Of a DNA stretch of 64,000 nt, positions 10,288 through 21,838 are shown piece after piece. This stretch comes from Silene conica (lineage: Eukaryota; Streptophyta; Magnoliopsida; Caryophyllales; Caryophyllaceae): assembly GCA_029255685.2 (NCBI GenBank), contig CM055319.2, positions 35,846,530-35,910,529 of the forward strand, written 5' to 3'. The translations under genes were made by a program, and so were the position numbers. Each line of letters begins with the position of its first letter. Position 1 is the stretch's first letter. The notes under the pieces are model-generated. The model had not been told where the DNA came from. It searched no databases and saw nothing but the letters and a program-made list of their open reading frames with translations.

Positions 10288-11896
10288 TTACCTCCCATAT
10301 CTGGTTCGATTTGGGGAGGTCCGTGGTGCGCGCATTCTTGTAAGTTTCTGACTCACTCTCTTTAGTTTGCATTTCTTTTCCTTTACTTTGTACAATGAGG
10401 ACATTGTATGGTTTGTTTTGGGGAGGTTATGCATCCATATCTGGTCTGCATATTGTTTTTATTACATTTATGTTATCACGTTTCATTTACGTATGCATTA
10501 TTTTATCATTTCCCTTGCATCCTAAAATTACCAAAAAAAAAAAAACTCACGTTTACTTTTGCATACTAGATAGAGTCAGTTTTGAGTTTCTCAGTGCTGT
10601 TAAACCGTCAGAAAACTCAAACTAGGTAATTGTTTCACATCTTTTAGCAAGTTTTTTGGCAATTTTCTCGAATCTCGTTTCAAAGCATGTTGGACAAGTA
10701 GACTGGATTTGATATTCTGGCAACCTACAATAACTTTCTAAGGAATTAGAGCCTACAACCGGTGACATTCATGACCGGTTCATCTAGGAAAGTGAGTAGT
10801 TACTCCTTATGAGACTTGTAACATCAATTTGCATAAACATGAGTTCAGTCTTCTTTATACCTGTATGCATTCGGGTTTGCGGTTTGTTGACACATGTGGT
10901 AGAGGTTTCCCTTTCTTCTTCTTACCCGTAAGTTTCACAAAGCCAAATTTGCCTATTTATTGTCCCATATAGCTACAATCCATGATTTTGCCCACCCTAG
11001 CCGAGCTAGTAATGGTAGCATTTTGGGAATGTGTTGTTTTGCATTTTGGTTGCTTTATCTTGTCAAACGAAGAATGGGTGGAAAAAAAAGGAGAAAAGAT
11101 GAGATGCAAAAGAAAAAAAAGGGAAACAAAGATGAAAAAAAAAAGAGAAAAAAAGGGAGAAAAAAGAGAAATGCAGAAAAGTGGCATGCCAAAGAAAAAG
11201 AAAAAGAAGAAAAGAAAAAAAAAGGAAAAAAAAGTCATGTGTGAAAAGTTGAAGAAGTCGATTGACAATTTTTCTACTCCCATTTTTTTATATCGTATCT
11301 TATGGGGGTTGATAAGTTTTTGAGGTAGTGAGAGTTGGATGCGCCCAATCTACATTGTTGTGTATTGATGTATTGAGTATGAAGTTGAGAGATATATATA
11401 ATTTGGTTCTCATGGTTACTAGCTTGGCTTTTAACTCCAGTTTTTGCCAAATTCATTTTTTTCACCTTCTTACCCATAGCCTCACATATCCCATAACTAT
11501 CCTCGGCATGTGTCATGGTCATTAAAGTGTGGGAATGCATACGTACGGTTGTAGAGACTATATTCATGTTAGATTGCATGCATGTTCTTATAGGTCGCAG
11601 TTAGGTAAGTGATCTCGATTTTTCCTATCTTGCACTATTTATTGCCTTGTGTTTGTTTGAGCGATTGAGCGACCTGTGAGAGTCCAGTTTAGATAATCTT
11701 TCAAAGTCCAAAGTCCAACCGCTTTATGAAGCATGTTTAGATTCGTTTGCCTTAAGATTTGACAATTAGTGATGATTCACTTGCTTTAGATGTTTGAGTC
11801 GACGGATTACTTGTTCGTGTTTAACTCCTATCTTTTTAGTCCTTCTTTGTTACACTTTTTGCTTGGGGACAAGCAAAGGTTCGGTTTGGGGAAGTT
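10288..11896 (+). other. 3' noncoding region of element C
   Basis: I see no gene. In order: a GATTTGGGGAGG motif near 10308; hairpin TACAATG/CATTGTA with AGGA loop (10391-10408) followed by TTTTGGGGAGG; the covarying hairpin AACCGGT/ACCGGTT (10757-10780); a purine-rich stretch (11080-11236); and hairpin TTTGCTTG/CAAGCAAA with GGGA loop (11858-11877) before the polypurine tract (11878-11896). Confidence 0.82.
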
Positions 11897-13445
11897 TGAT
11901 GTGTGCATATTATATAGATCTTTTAGGCCATATTAGGACGCATTTCCATGCTTATTTCGTAGCGTTTTACTACAAATGTCCCCCGAATAGTCTACTTTGG
12001 TTTGTCCTGTGTTATTTGCAGATATGAGCCAGAGAAGATCATAATCAAGCCTAAAACATGTCCCCATGCATGAACTTAGGAGAAGAGTTGAGTCGGAGCT
12101 TGTTACTACCATCTTGAGATGCGCGTAGAAGTAATGGAAGTCTATCGAGCGAAAGAAGAGCTTCACACCGCTAGTGCCTACTTTGAAGAGCCATAACTCG
12201 AGTTCTAGAAATTATAATTAAGTGATTCAAATTGGAGATGAAACCTTATCCTCTTAGATTTCCAACGCCACCAAAAACTCTTGATTTGACTGAGTAACGA
12301 AGAAATGGCAGCCGTTTGAAGTTCAGTGCGCATTGCAGGAAATCTGCTCGACAGATTCAGTCGATCGACCACTTTTGGTCGATACCTAAGTCGATCGACC
12401 GCTCCCTTAGTCGATCGAACACTTTTGGTCGATAGAAAAGTCGATCGACCAGTTCCCAGGTCGATCGACCAGTTTCTTTTCCGAAGCCCAATTTTAACCT
12501 AAGCCCATTAGGTCGTCGGATAGGAATCAGTTCATTTTCGCTTTTAAGCAGCTTTTGGAGTTTTCTTTAGGAACTACTTTTACTTTAATCTTCACCTTTT
12601 ATATTTTATCTCTTAATACTCTAAGAACTTGTAATCAGTTAATCTTTCTTTAGCATTTCCTAGCCTTCAAGAATTCTGTTTTGCCATTTACATTCGGTAA
12701 TTTAATTTGCTTTGTTCATTTTATTCTCATTTCTTTACTACTTGTTTTCCATTGTTTTATATTGCAATTTTCATTATCGCAATCATGTACTCCCTCTCCA
12801 TTAATCATTCTATCTCAATCGTTCCCTATATTATGCGTAGCTAATCCTCTTGACTAAGATATAGGTGATCCAATGATAATGTGACGATGTTCGTTTAGGT
12901 TAGATCCGTTGTTGGTAGTTTGTTTCTGTTGTTAATTATGACATTTATTTGTGTTTGTTTGGTTAAGTCGACGTAGCTAATTAATCGTATGGTAAACCCC
13001 GACCTAAGATCGAAAGCCTGGTGAGGGTTAGACCTGTCATAAACATTAGAGTGCCCTAATAAGTTGCGAGAGCCCGTTAGAAGCATTCTAGGGCGAATAG
13101 CGATCCGAGAAGACCTTTTCACTGCCCTTTAGACCGGTAACTGCGACTGATCTGCGACCTAAACCCCTTATCGTTACACAATCATTGGTGAACCGACTAT
13201 CCTAGTTTTCTCTACCTTATATTTTTACACTCTTTACTTTACGCTTTTCTTTTATCTCTTTCCTTCAGTACTCTTAGTTTTAGTTCAAAAAACAATAAAA
13301 AAACCCCCAGAATCTGGTTACCTTGACAGACTTTAGTTTAGCTTTTAGAATTCATATATGTCTCCCTGTGGATACGATCCCGACTTCCTTACTACATTAG
13401 TTAGGCCAGTTGGTTATTTTTGATAGGGTTGCGACAGCCGTGTCA
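11897..13445 (+). repeat. 3' LTR of element C
   Basis: A 1549-bp LTR starting TGATGTGTGC and ending GCCGTGTCA. It contains a cluster of five AGTCGATCGACC-type palindromes (12359, 12389, 12409, 12439, 12459) spaced 30, 20, 30 and 20 bp, unlike the 21 bp in the other elements. Two further GGTCGAT half-sites sit in the 30-bp gaps. Confidence 0.87.
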
Positions 13446-13461
13446 AAATAGACACGCATCA

Positions 13462-15410
13462 AATTCCCCAAACCAAACCTTGCTTGCCCTCAAGCAAGAA
13501 ATAGACTCGATCTTAACTAATGGAACGATTTCAATCTCAGAGCGAAATTTACATGTAAGCCTAAACCAATGCCAAGTACAAAATGAGAAAGCATTCAAAT
13601 CATGCAAACGAGTTTTGTCAAACTTGCAAAACTAGAGACTATCGAGACTTTATACCATGGACTCTCGCGATACGCTCGAGACACTCATGAAGCAAAGGGT
13701 GAGTATATGTAAAAGATAGAAAGAAGTAATTTTGTCATGACACTCACCTAACTGCCACCCATGAAAACATGCCTGCAATCTAACATGAACAAGAATTCCA
13801 CAACTATGTATAAACAAACCCATTAAGTGACTCGGATACATGCAATTGAGGTAATGAAGGATATGTGAGGTGAAAGGTAAAAAGTGGTTAAGATGTTTTT
13901 GGATTTGTGGGGTTAATAGCCAAGCTAGTAAAACCGGTTCCCAACAAAATATTTCACGACTTTTGATATTAAGAAGGTGCTCTTTTGTAGCACAATTCTC
14001 ACATTAAATAAAAGAAAGGACTCCCCAAATATTTTGAATGAAGTACGGGAGTGATAACATATAAAGGAAAGGGATTTTTGAACGAAATTTTGAATTTCTG
14101 ATGATGTCAGTTGGTCGACCGACCCATGTAGGTGGTCGGTCGACTGACTTCTGTACGTTTTTGACTTTTTTTTCGTTTTTCTTTTCTTTCTTTCTTTTTT
14201 TCTGAATTTTTCTGTTCTTTTTCTCTTTTCTTGCTTTCTTTCTTTCTTTTCTCTTTTTGCTCAAGATAGCATACAAACCAAGATGCCTCAAAATAAACCA
14301 AAGACCACAAATACTAGCTTGGAAAGGTAGGCTAAGTATGGGATGTAGTTTTGGGGGAATAAAAAGGCAATTTTGGCTATGTGAAGCTTATGGGTAAATA
14401 TGAGAAAAGGGATCCCAAATGCACGTATCAAGACTCACAAAACGAGTAAGTAAAACAAGTATATAGCAATTCAAGTTCATGTTTATGCATATTGATGTAA
14501 CATGTTCCAAGGGGAGTACTACTCACATCCTAGACAACTGGTTTAAGAATGAAACCAGGAAATAGAACTCTAAAACTTAGAATGTATAGTAGGTTGCCAA
14601 GGTATAAGTCAAGTCTCAAGATATACAAAATGACAAAAACTCGTAGATATGCAAAAGACTCTCATACTAAAACAAGTTGACAAGGCAAGGTAAAGGCATA
14701 AACATGTAAGATAGCAAAAATCATCCTTGAAATACTCTCGTTCCGACTCGACCTATATGCTAAAATAAACGTGCATTTTGTGGATTTTTTGAATTTTTTT
14801 CATTTTTTTTGGATTTTTTTTTTTATATGCAAGGAAAAGAAAAGAACGATGCAATACGAAAATGCAATAAACGTGTGACAAAATGCAATGCATGTGACAC
14901 GAAACCATTCCCCAAACCAACCCGCACAATGTCCCCATTGTGCATTAGCCTAAGTAAAGGTTTCGCAAAATTAAAGAGAAGATGCAAGAAAAAAAAAACC
15001 AAGGAAAAACTAGAAAGAACTCACTGGATTATGAAGCGCATGAGAAAAACCTCCCCAAACCAGCATAAGCTGGGAGGTTTTGATGGCTAGCAGTGCCACT
15101 TAGGTACCCAAGAAGAAACGAACAGGCTGTGACGGACGGGGAGGTCGACCGACCTATGTTTTGAGTCGACCGACCTTCCTGCGGCACAGCGGCCTTCTTT
15201 TCTTCGGAATGACTTGTGTTAACCAAGTCATTCTTCCTCAAACCTGAAAAATTATCATATATGCGCCCAACAAATGCGCAAGATCCCAGAACCAAGTCTA
15301 AAATGTCTCAAAACAAAGCAACAAAAGCAAAAAGGGTCAAAGTCTAAAAACAAGAACAAAAAAAATGGTCCAACAAAAACTGAAATAAAACACTTGACTA
15401 GCACTACGAC
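13462..15410 (-). other. 3' noncoding region of D1
   Basis: No gene seen. Read on the minus strand: hairpin CCAGC/GCTGG followed by GGTTTGGGGAGG (15050-15073); hairpin GCACAATG/CATTGTGC (14924-14943) before another GGTTTGGGGA; the covarying hairpin CTGGTTT/AAACCAG (14538-14558); a pyrimidine-rich plus-strand block (14160-14260); palindrome pairs (15143/15164 and 14113/14134); and hairpin CTTGCTTG/CAAGCAAG (13479-13498) abutting the polypurine tract (13462-13478). Confidence 0.85.
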
Positions 15411-16829
15411 TCAGCAGCAAGATACCCCAAAGTAGGGCACTTGGCTAAAAGAGGTCCTTTCAGCAGTATGGACCGCTACTCTGGGCTTCCAGACAACAGG
15501 CCTAGATGGAGGAAGGGTATCTGGTGTCGCATAGGCTATGACACGCTTCTTTACTTTGCCCGTCCTATCTTCTTCAGCAACTTGCTCCAATTTTGTCTCC
15601 CCAGTATCACCAGGATCTCCTATGCCCTCTTTACCATGACCTACAGCAATAGAAATAATAGGATGGTCCTCCAATTTTCTCTTAAGCTCAAGGCCCTTGA
15701 CGATCTCCAAGATTTTTCCGAACTGATGCTCCAATTTTACTTTCTCCGAATGATCCGGATACGGGACTGCAATGCTTGTCACAGAATCAACAATCTTCGG
15801 CTCTTTTAACTTCAGAATCTCCGTCGAGGCATTGATGAGAGGAGAGTCAGGTAGTTCAGGAGGCGAACCCACAATCTGCTCAGGTAACGCGGTCGGTCGA
15901 CCTGGTATACTGGTCGATCGACAAGGTGTTGTATTATCGAATTTTTTCTGTTCTGCAGAAACTAATCTCACGTCAGGTGTCGAGGTTGGTCGACCTGATG
16001 TTGTGGTCGGTCGACCTTCTGACCTGTGCACGGGATCAGTTTCTTCGTTCTGAACTATGGCAGAATCATCCTTTGGGGTTGGTCCCTCATAAGCTTTCTC
16101 AAGTTCTTCGGAACAGGCGTTATTGGATGTTTCAAGTGTGGCAACATGACTTATTTCAATACATGTTTTCAGTTAATTCCCACGTGAATTTCCATTTTCA
16201 GTTCTATGAACCGCCAACTCCTCAATAAAATCCCAACCCTTGTCATAAGCTACATTATGAAATCCACCGTTTGTAAGGATGGCTCTGTAGTCATCATGCA
16301 AAGAGTTATAGAATTGGTTGCAAAGGTACCACTCCTCAAACCCGTGGTGAGGAACGGATCGAACCAACTTCTTAAAACGGGCCCACGCTTCATGAAATTC
16401 CTCATCAGGTCCTTGCTGGAACATAAAAATTTGAACTCTCATAGCATTGGTTTTCGCTGGCGAAATGTACTGTTTGCAGAAAGCCAATGCCAGAGATGTC
16501 CAATCTGTAACCTTAGCCGCTACCCTATCAAGGTAACGAATCCATTCACGCGCAGAATCTTTCAAGGAGAAACGAAATAACTTCTCTTTAACCTCATCTT
16601 GCGCCTCTCCCGCCGGTACGGGTATGGAACAAAAATAATCTGTAAATAGCTCCAAATTCTTCAAAGGATCTTCATCCAGTAGACCTGCAAACTGTTTTTG
16701 CTCCACCAATTCGATATAGGAGAGATGAATTTCAAAGGGGAGAGTAAATCCCTGGGGAAGGTGGTGTGCTGCTGGCTGAAGATTATCAGAAATAGTAGAC
16801 ATGATCGCAATAGCACTGAGAGTACTCAA
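15411..16829 (-). pseudogene. gag: Gag of D1, interrupted by one stop
   Basis: A single frame of about 473 codons has one TAA at 16173-16175. The first 218 residues hold a retrotransposon Gag domain: LLDEDPLKNLELFTDYFC, AREWIRYLDRVAAKV, then the FMFQQGPDEEFHEAWARFKK and HHGFEEWYLCNQFYNSL blocks. The second part (206 residues, MHRSEGRPTTTSGRP) is low-complexity and includes GRPT repeats seven residues apart. These GRPT repeats are the translation of the 21-bp palindrome pairs at 15891/15912 and 15984/16005. D2 has the same stop, so it predates the duplication or is tolerated. Gag normally forms the particle shell. Confidence 0.75.
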
Positions 16830-16956
16830 GTCTTCCTCTCAAAAACCCGTCTTCTAAAACAAAACTAGAAGAAAAGGTAAGTAACGGTCTTAAGGAACGG
16901 AAGTTCCTTAAGACAAGGAAAATAAACTAAAAACTAAAAAACAAAATTATACCGTC

Positions 16957-16974
16957 TCCTCGGCAACGGCGCCA
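16957..16974 (-). promoter_or_regulatory. Primer binding site of D1 (tRNA-Asp type)
   Basis: The minus strand reads TGGCGCCGTTGCCGAGGA, one mismatch from the tRNA-Asp complement, just inside the LTR edge at 16980. Confidence 0.88.
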
Positions 16975-16979
16975 AAATT

Positions 16980-18604
16980 TGATACCCGTCGTTGTGGGTG
17001 TCAAAGATAAGATTTATAAACCAAACTAAAACTATAGATAGTGATAGTAAGGGTCGAACCACAGAGAGACAAGGTTAATTCTGTTTGCCAATTTTTAATC
17101 TATAAAGTAACAATAGAGAGGGGGTTTGATTGATTGTTGTTAAGTCTAAAACGAATATAAAATAAAACAAGTAAATAAAGATGAGAATAAATTATGATAA
17201 AAGAGATGCTAGGATGTTTGGGTAATAATTAAGTAGCTAAGATAATATAAATCCTAAGTCAACATGTATTGCAGTCGCGTAAGGGGTGTAACATATCCTT
17301 TAGGTCTATGCTACCTAATAGCTCCTTTCGGTCTATGCTATTAGTTCCTAGGTCTCACAATTATTGGGTGTCAACAATAAGGGTGATTCCTAAATTCTAG
17401 GTCACATACCTTTCAGTCTTAAGTAACCTAGCCGTCTTAAGAAGTAAACCAATGCCCTTCCCATATCTCTCAATCTTGGGTAGGTCATTACTAACATCGT
17501 ACAAGTCTCCTTTTGGTCTTATTGTAGGTTATTATAGTCTACAAATTAAAGCGAAACAGAATTCATACGCGTGTCGGTCGACCGACCAACTAGCCCGGTC
17601 GGCCGACCTCCATCCTGCAACACGTCGATTCGGAATTTATATTATCTTCGCATATTTACTCCATACATCCTAACATGTGAATTTAGCTACTCATAACTAT
17701 TGAAACAATAATAAAAATAGGAATAAACATGGAAGTTATAAAGAACATCAATCTAAACATGCAATAATAATAAAGGCTTGGGATTCTAACTTAAACCGGA
17801 TACTAATAATTCTAAAATAAGAACAATATTAAAACTGAAATTAAGAAAGGAATTACCGGAAACAATGGATTAAGGAAGGAAAGAACCAACTTTATTGAGT
17901 TTCCCGGAAAGATTGATGATTACAATGAACAAAACTAAAGAAAAGTGTTTGATAATTATTGAAAGATTAAAACTAAAACTAGATTCTAACCCTATGATAG
18001 AAAACTTGATTAAAAACTGAATGAATAACCCTAATCCCGTAATTTAGCTTAAATAGGCGGAATTAAAGAGTTTCCTAATGACCTAAACACTTAAATGGGC
18101 TTCGCGGAAACTTCTGGGTCTGCGATGAGGTCGGTCGACCCAATTAGTAGGTCGGTCGACCTCCTGTCGGGACTGCAGCGCGCGTCGATCTTAAAACAGC
18201 TTCCATTTCTTCGTTACTTATCGTAATCAAGCGATTCTCGCGGCGTTGGAAAGCTAAGAGAATAAGCTTTCATCTCCAACTGGATTCACTCCATTATCAG
18301 CTCTAGAACTCGAGATATAGCCATTTGAAACAGGCTGCAATATCGTGGATCGATTCTTTGCTTGTTAAAGCTATCTTCAGGCCTTGAAATGTGCGCTAGG
18401 CTTCGTTCCTTCTTGTCCTTAGTCATGAAAAATCCCGCGGGCATAAATTTGGTATAAAATCGTCCCTTTTCCGCATGAATCTGCAAAAGAGCATAAAAAT
18501 ACGAAAGTAGACAATTGTTGGGAAATAAATGCTAAAACATCGTAAATGAGCTCTAAACTGCGTGTGAAAATAGATGTAAAACATCGTAAAATAGACACGC
18601 ATTG
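16980..18604 (-). repeat. Middle LTR of tandem element D
   Basis: A 1625-bp LTR serving as 5' LTR of D1 and 3' LTR of D2. It holds palindrome pairs at 17576/17597 and 18129/18150. Its outer terminus at 18603-18604 reads TG on the plus strand where the other two LTR copies have CA, so one end has lost the canonical dinucleotide. Confidence 0.87.
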
Positions 18605-20403
18605 AATTCCCCAAACCAAACCTTCCTTGCCCTCAAGCATGAAATAGACTTGATCTTAACTAATGGAACGATTTCAATCTCAGAGCGAAATTTACATGTA
18701 AGCCTAAACCAATGCCAAGTACAAAATGAGAAAGCATTCAAATCATGCAAACGAGTTTTGTCAAACTTGCAAAACTAGAGACTATAGAGACTTTATTCCA
18801 TGGACTCTCGCGGTACGCTCGAGACACTCATGAAGCAAAGGGTGAGTATATGTAAAAGATAGAAAGAAGTAATTTTGTCATGACACTCACCTAACTGCCA
18901 CCCATGAAAACATGCCTGCAATTTAACATGAACAAGAATTCCACAACTATGTATAAACAAACCCATTAAGTGACTCGGATACATGCAATTGAGGTAATGA
19001 AGGATATGTGAGGTGAAAGGTAAAAAGTGGTTAAGATGTTTTTGGATTTGTGGGGTTAATAGCCAAGCTAGTAAAACCGGTTCCCAACAACATATTTCAC
19101 GACTTTTGATATTAAGAAGGTGCTCTTTTGTAGCACAATTCTCACATTAAATAAAAGAAAGGACTCCCCAAATATTTTGAATGAAGTACGGGAGTGATAA
19201 CATATAAAGGAATGGGATTTTTGAACGAAATTTTGAATTTCTGATGATGTCGGTTGGTCGACCGACCCATGTAGGTGGTCGGTCGACTGACTTCTGTACG
19301 TTTTTGACTTTTTTTTCGTTTTTCTTTTCTTTCTTCTTTTTTTCTGAATTTTTCTGTTCTTTTTGTCTTTTCTTGCTTTCTTTCTTTCTTTTCTCTTTTT
19401 ACTCAAGATAGCATACAAACCAAGATGCCTCAAAATAAACCAAAGACCACAAATACTAGCTTGGAAAGGTAGGCTAAGTATGGGATGTAGTTTTGGGGGA
19501 ATAAAAAGGCATTTTTGGCTATGTGAAGCTTATGGGTAAATATGAGAAAAGGGATCCCAAATGCACGTATCAAGACTCACAAAACGAGTAAGTAAAACAA
19601 GTATATAGCAATTCAAGTTCATGTTTACGCATATTGATGTAACATGTTCCAAGGGGAGTACTACTCACATCCTAGACAACTGGTTTAAGAATGAAACCAG
19701 GAAATAGAGCTCTCAAACTTAGAATGTATAGTAGGTTGCCAAGGTATAAGTCAAGTCTCAAGATATACAAATTGACAAAAACTCGTAGATATGCAAAAGA
19801 CTCTCATACTAAAACAAGTTGACAAGGCAAGGTAAAGGCATAAACATGTAAGATAGCAAAAATCATCCTTGAAATACTCTCGTTCCGACTCGACCTATAT
19901 GCTAAAATAAACGTGCATTTTTTGGAATTTTTGTATTTTTTTCATTTTTTTTGGATTTTTTTTTTATATGCAAGGAAAAGAAAAGAACGATGCAATACGA
20001 AAATGCAATAAACGTGTGACAAAATGCAATGCATGTGACACGAAACCATTCACCAAACCAACCCGCACAATGTCCCCATTGTGCATTAGCCTAAGTAAAG
20101 GTTTCACAAAATTAAAGAGAAGATGCAAGAAAAAAAAACCAAGGAAAAACTAGAAAGAACTCACTGGATTATGAAGCGCATGAGAAAAACCTCCCCAAAC
20201 CAGCATAAGCTGGGAGGTTTTGATGGCTAGCAGTGCCACTTAGGTACCCAAGATGGTTGCATGATTCCTGAAGAAGAAACGAACAGGCTGTGACGGACGG
20301 GGAGGTCGACCGACCTTCCTGCGGCACAGCGTCCTTCTTTTCTTCCGAATGACTTGTGTTAACCAAGTCATTCTTCCTCAAACCTGAAAAATTATCATAT
20401 ATG

Positions 20404-21492
20404 TGAACTGAAAATGGACCCATAATACTTCAAAATGGGGCTGTTTTTTTGTTTTGTATTCCAGGACTGTTTTGAACAGTTCCTGGGTTTGTTTAGAACG
20501 ATATTAAGGGCTGTTTGAGGTTATTATTTGTAGGACGGAAATAAAAGACATAAATAATGGATATGACTTAACAAGATCACTCTTGATTAAGCCTAGGGTA
20601 TGACTTAAACCAGTACACGAAGCAAGTTTAAGCCTAAGAGATCATCCAAGATCACGAAGCAAGGACTCACTCTTCTTCATGTACTCGTCCAGATCACGAA
20701 GCAAGACGGGAACATGGCTCCAAACACGAAGTAATGGAGTTGTTCAAGCACAAAGCAATGAACTACAAAAGGGTTTTTAAAAACCTTCTGATTTTCTTTT
20801 TCTTAATTCTCCAAATCTGATTTTTACAAAGGAAGTGAGCTCTTTAAATAGAGTCTCTAGTTGCATCTAGGCCATACATCTAACAACAAATCCTAGGGCC
20901 CTAATTAAAAGAGAAACAAGACAAAATACAAGCTAAACATCTTAAAATACAAGATAAATTGGCAGCTAAGGCAGCCACATTTCCACGGCACAAATTGCTG
21001 GAACATAAAGCCTTGTTTGTCCTTCTTGTTTGCTTGTGAAGTTGTCATTTACCTTCAATTTGTTTTGGCACCTTTAGGAGACACAAAAGGGGACCATTGT
21101 CCTTGGAACCTTTCAATTAAGGGGACCACTGTCCTTGGAATCTTTCAATTAAGCTCATGTATTTTCCTTTGCTAAACAGGCTGCTAGGAACCTCAAATCT
21201 GGCCGAGTCATTTAGCTCAATTGTGTTGTTTATTAAGTCCAAGGAATGCGCCATTGTTAAGCCAAAAAAATGATAACAAATGAAAACAGGATTTGAACAT
21301 CTTAACGGTTTGTTTACTTCGAGCTTATAAAAAATGATTAACCCGCCCAAAACAAAATGTAGAGAAAAGACTCCGGTCAGTTTTGAGCAAAACTTTGGTT
21401 CATCTTGGACCTTATTACGGTCCAAATCATTACAAAAAAATATAGACGATTTGGATACAAAAACCGTATGAAGGCTCTCCAAATTCAGTGCA
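20404..21492 (-). repeat. 3' LTR of element E
   Basis: 1089 bp, plus-strand termini TGAACTGAAA...TTCAGTGCA. Same length and apparently the same sequence as 21839-22927. Confidence 0.92.
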
Positions 21493-21824
21493 AACTCCCT
21501 TTGTTGAAAAAAGTTTGTCCTCAAACTTTCGGGTTTAAAAATTGGTAAAACAAAAGAGAATTTCAAAACAAAAAACAAATTTCAGAAAAAGTAGTATAGA
21601 TGTAAAAGAGGGAGACAACAAGATGCACATCCTAAGAAAGCACAAAGCAAATACTTAGAATCCTCTTGTTTAGCCAACTCGATTCAAGCATGCATCATAC
21701 AAATGCTCGAACCAAAGCCAACACTCGCAATCAAGCCACGCACAGATTGAGAGTTCACACCCTAGAACACCACGGACCACCATTTGCCAAGATCGTCTTG
21801 GTTTAAGAAAACACAAGAGCCGAA

Positions 21825-21836
21825 GCTCTGATACCA
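21825..21836 (-). promoter_or_regulatory. Primer binding site of element E
   Basis: The minus strand reads TGGTATCAGAGC two bases from the right LTR, matching initiator tRNA-Met. Confidence 0.88.
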
Positions 21837-21838
21837 AC

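Larger units (their letters stand above)
9093..13445 (+). mobile_element. Athila/Tat-type non-autonomous element C
   Basis: A plus-strand element: a 47-bp remnant of the 5' LTR (9093-9139), a tRNA-Asp-type primer binding site, one gag-like gene with a single internal stop, a 1.6-kb 3' noncoding region, a hairpin plus polypurine tract and a full 3' LTR (11897-13445). It lacks protease, reverse transcriptase and integrase. It sits in the outer LTR of element D, 16 bp from that LTR's end; the right flank AAATA (13446-13450) is the candidate target duplication. Confidence 0.85.

Noticed and set aside
10957-11323. Lysine-rich or phenylalanine-rich proteins
   Set aside because: They come from the purine-rich stretch of element C's noncoding region, read on either strand. 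The similar frames at 2836-3181, 14004-14310 and 28871-29161 have the same origin.
21117-21578. 153-codon frame in element E, repeated at 22552-23073
   Set aside because: It lies in the LTR, reads into different sequence in the two copies, and has no recognizable domain; the element appears non-coding.
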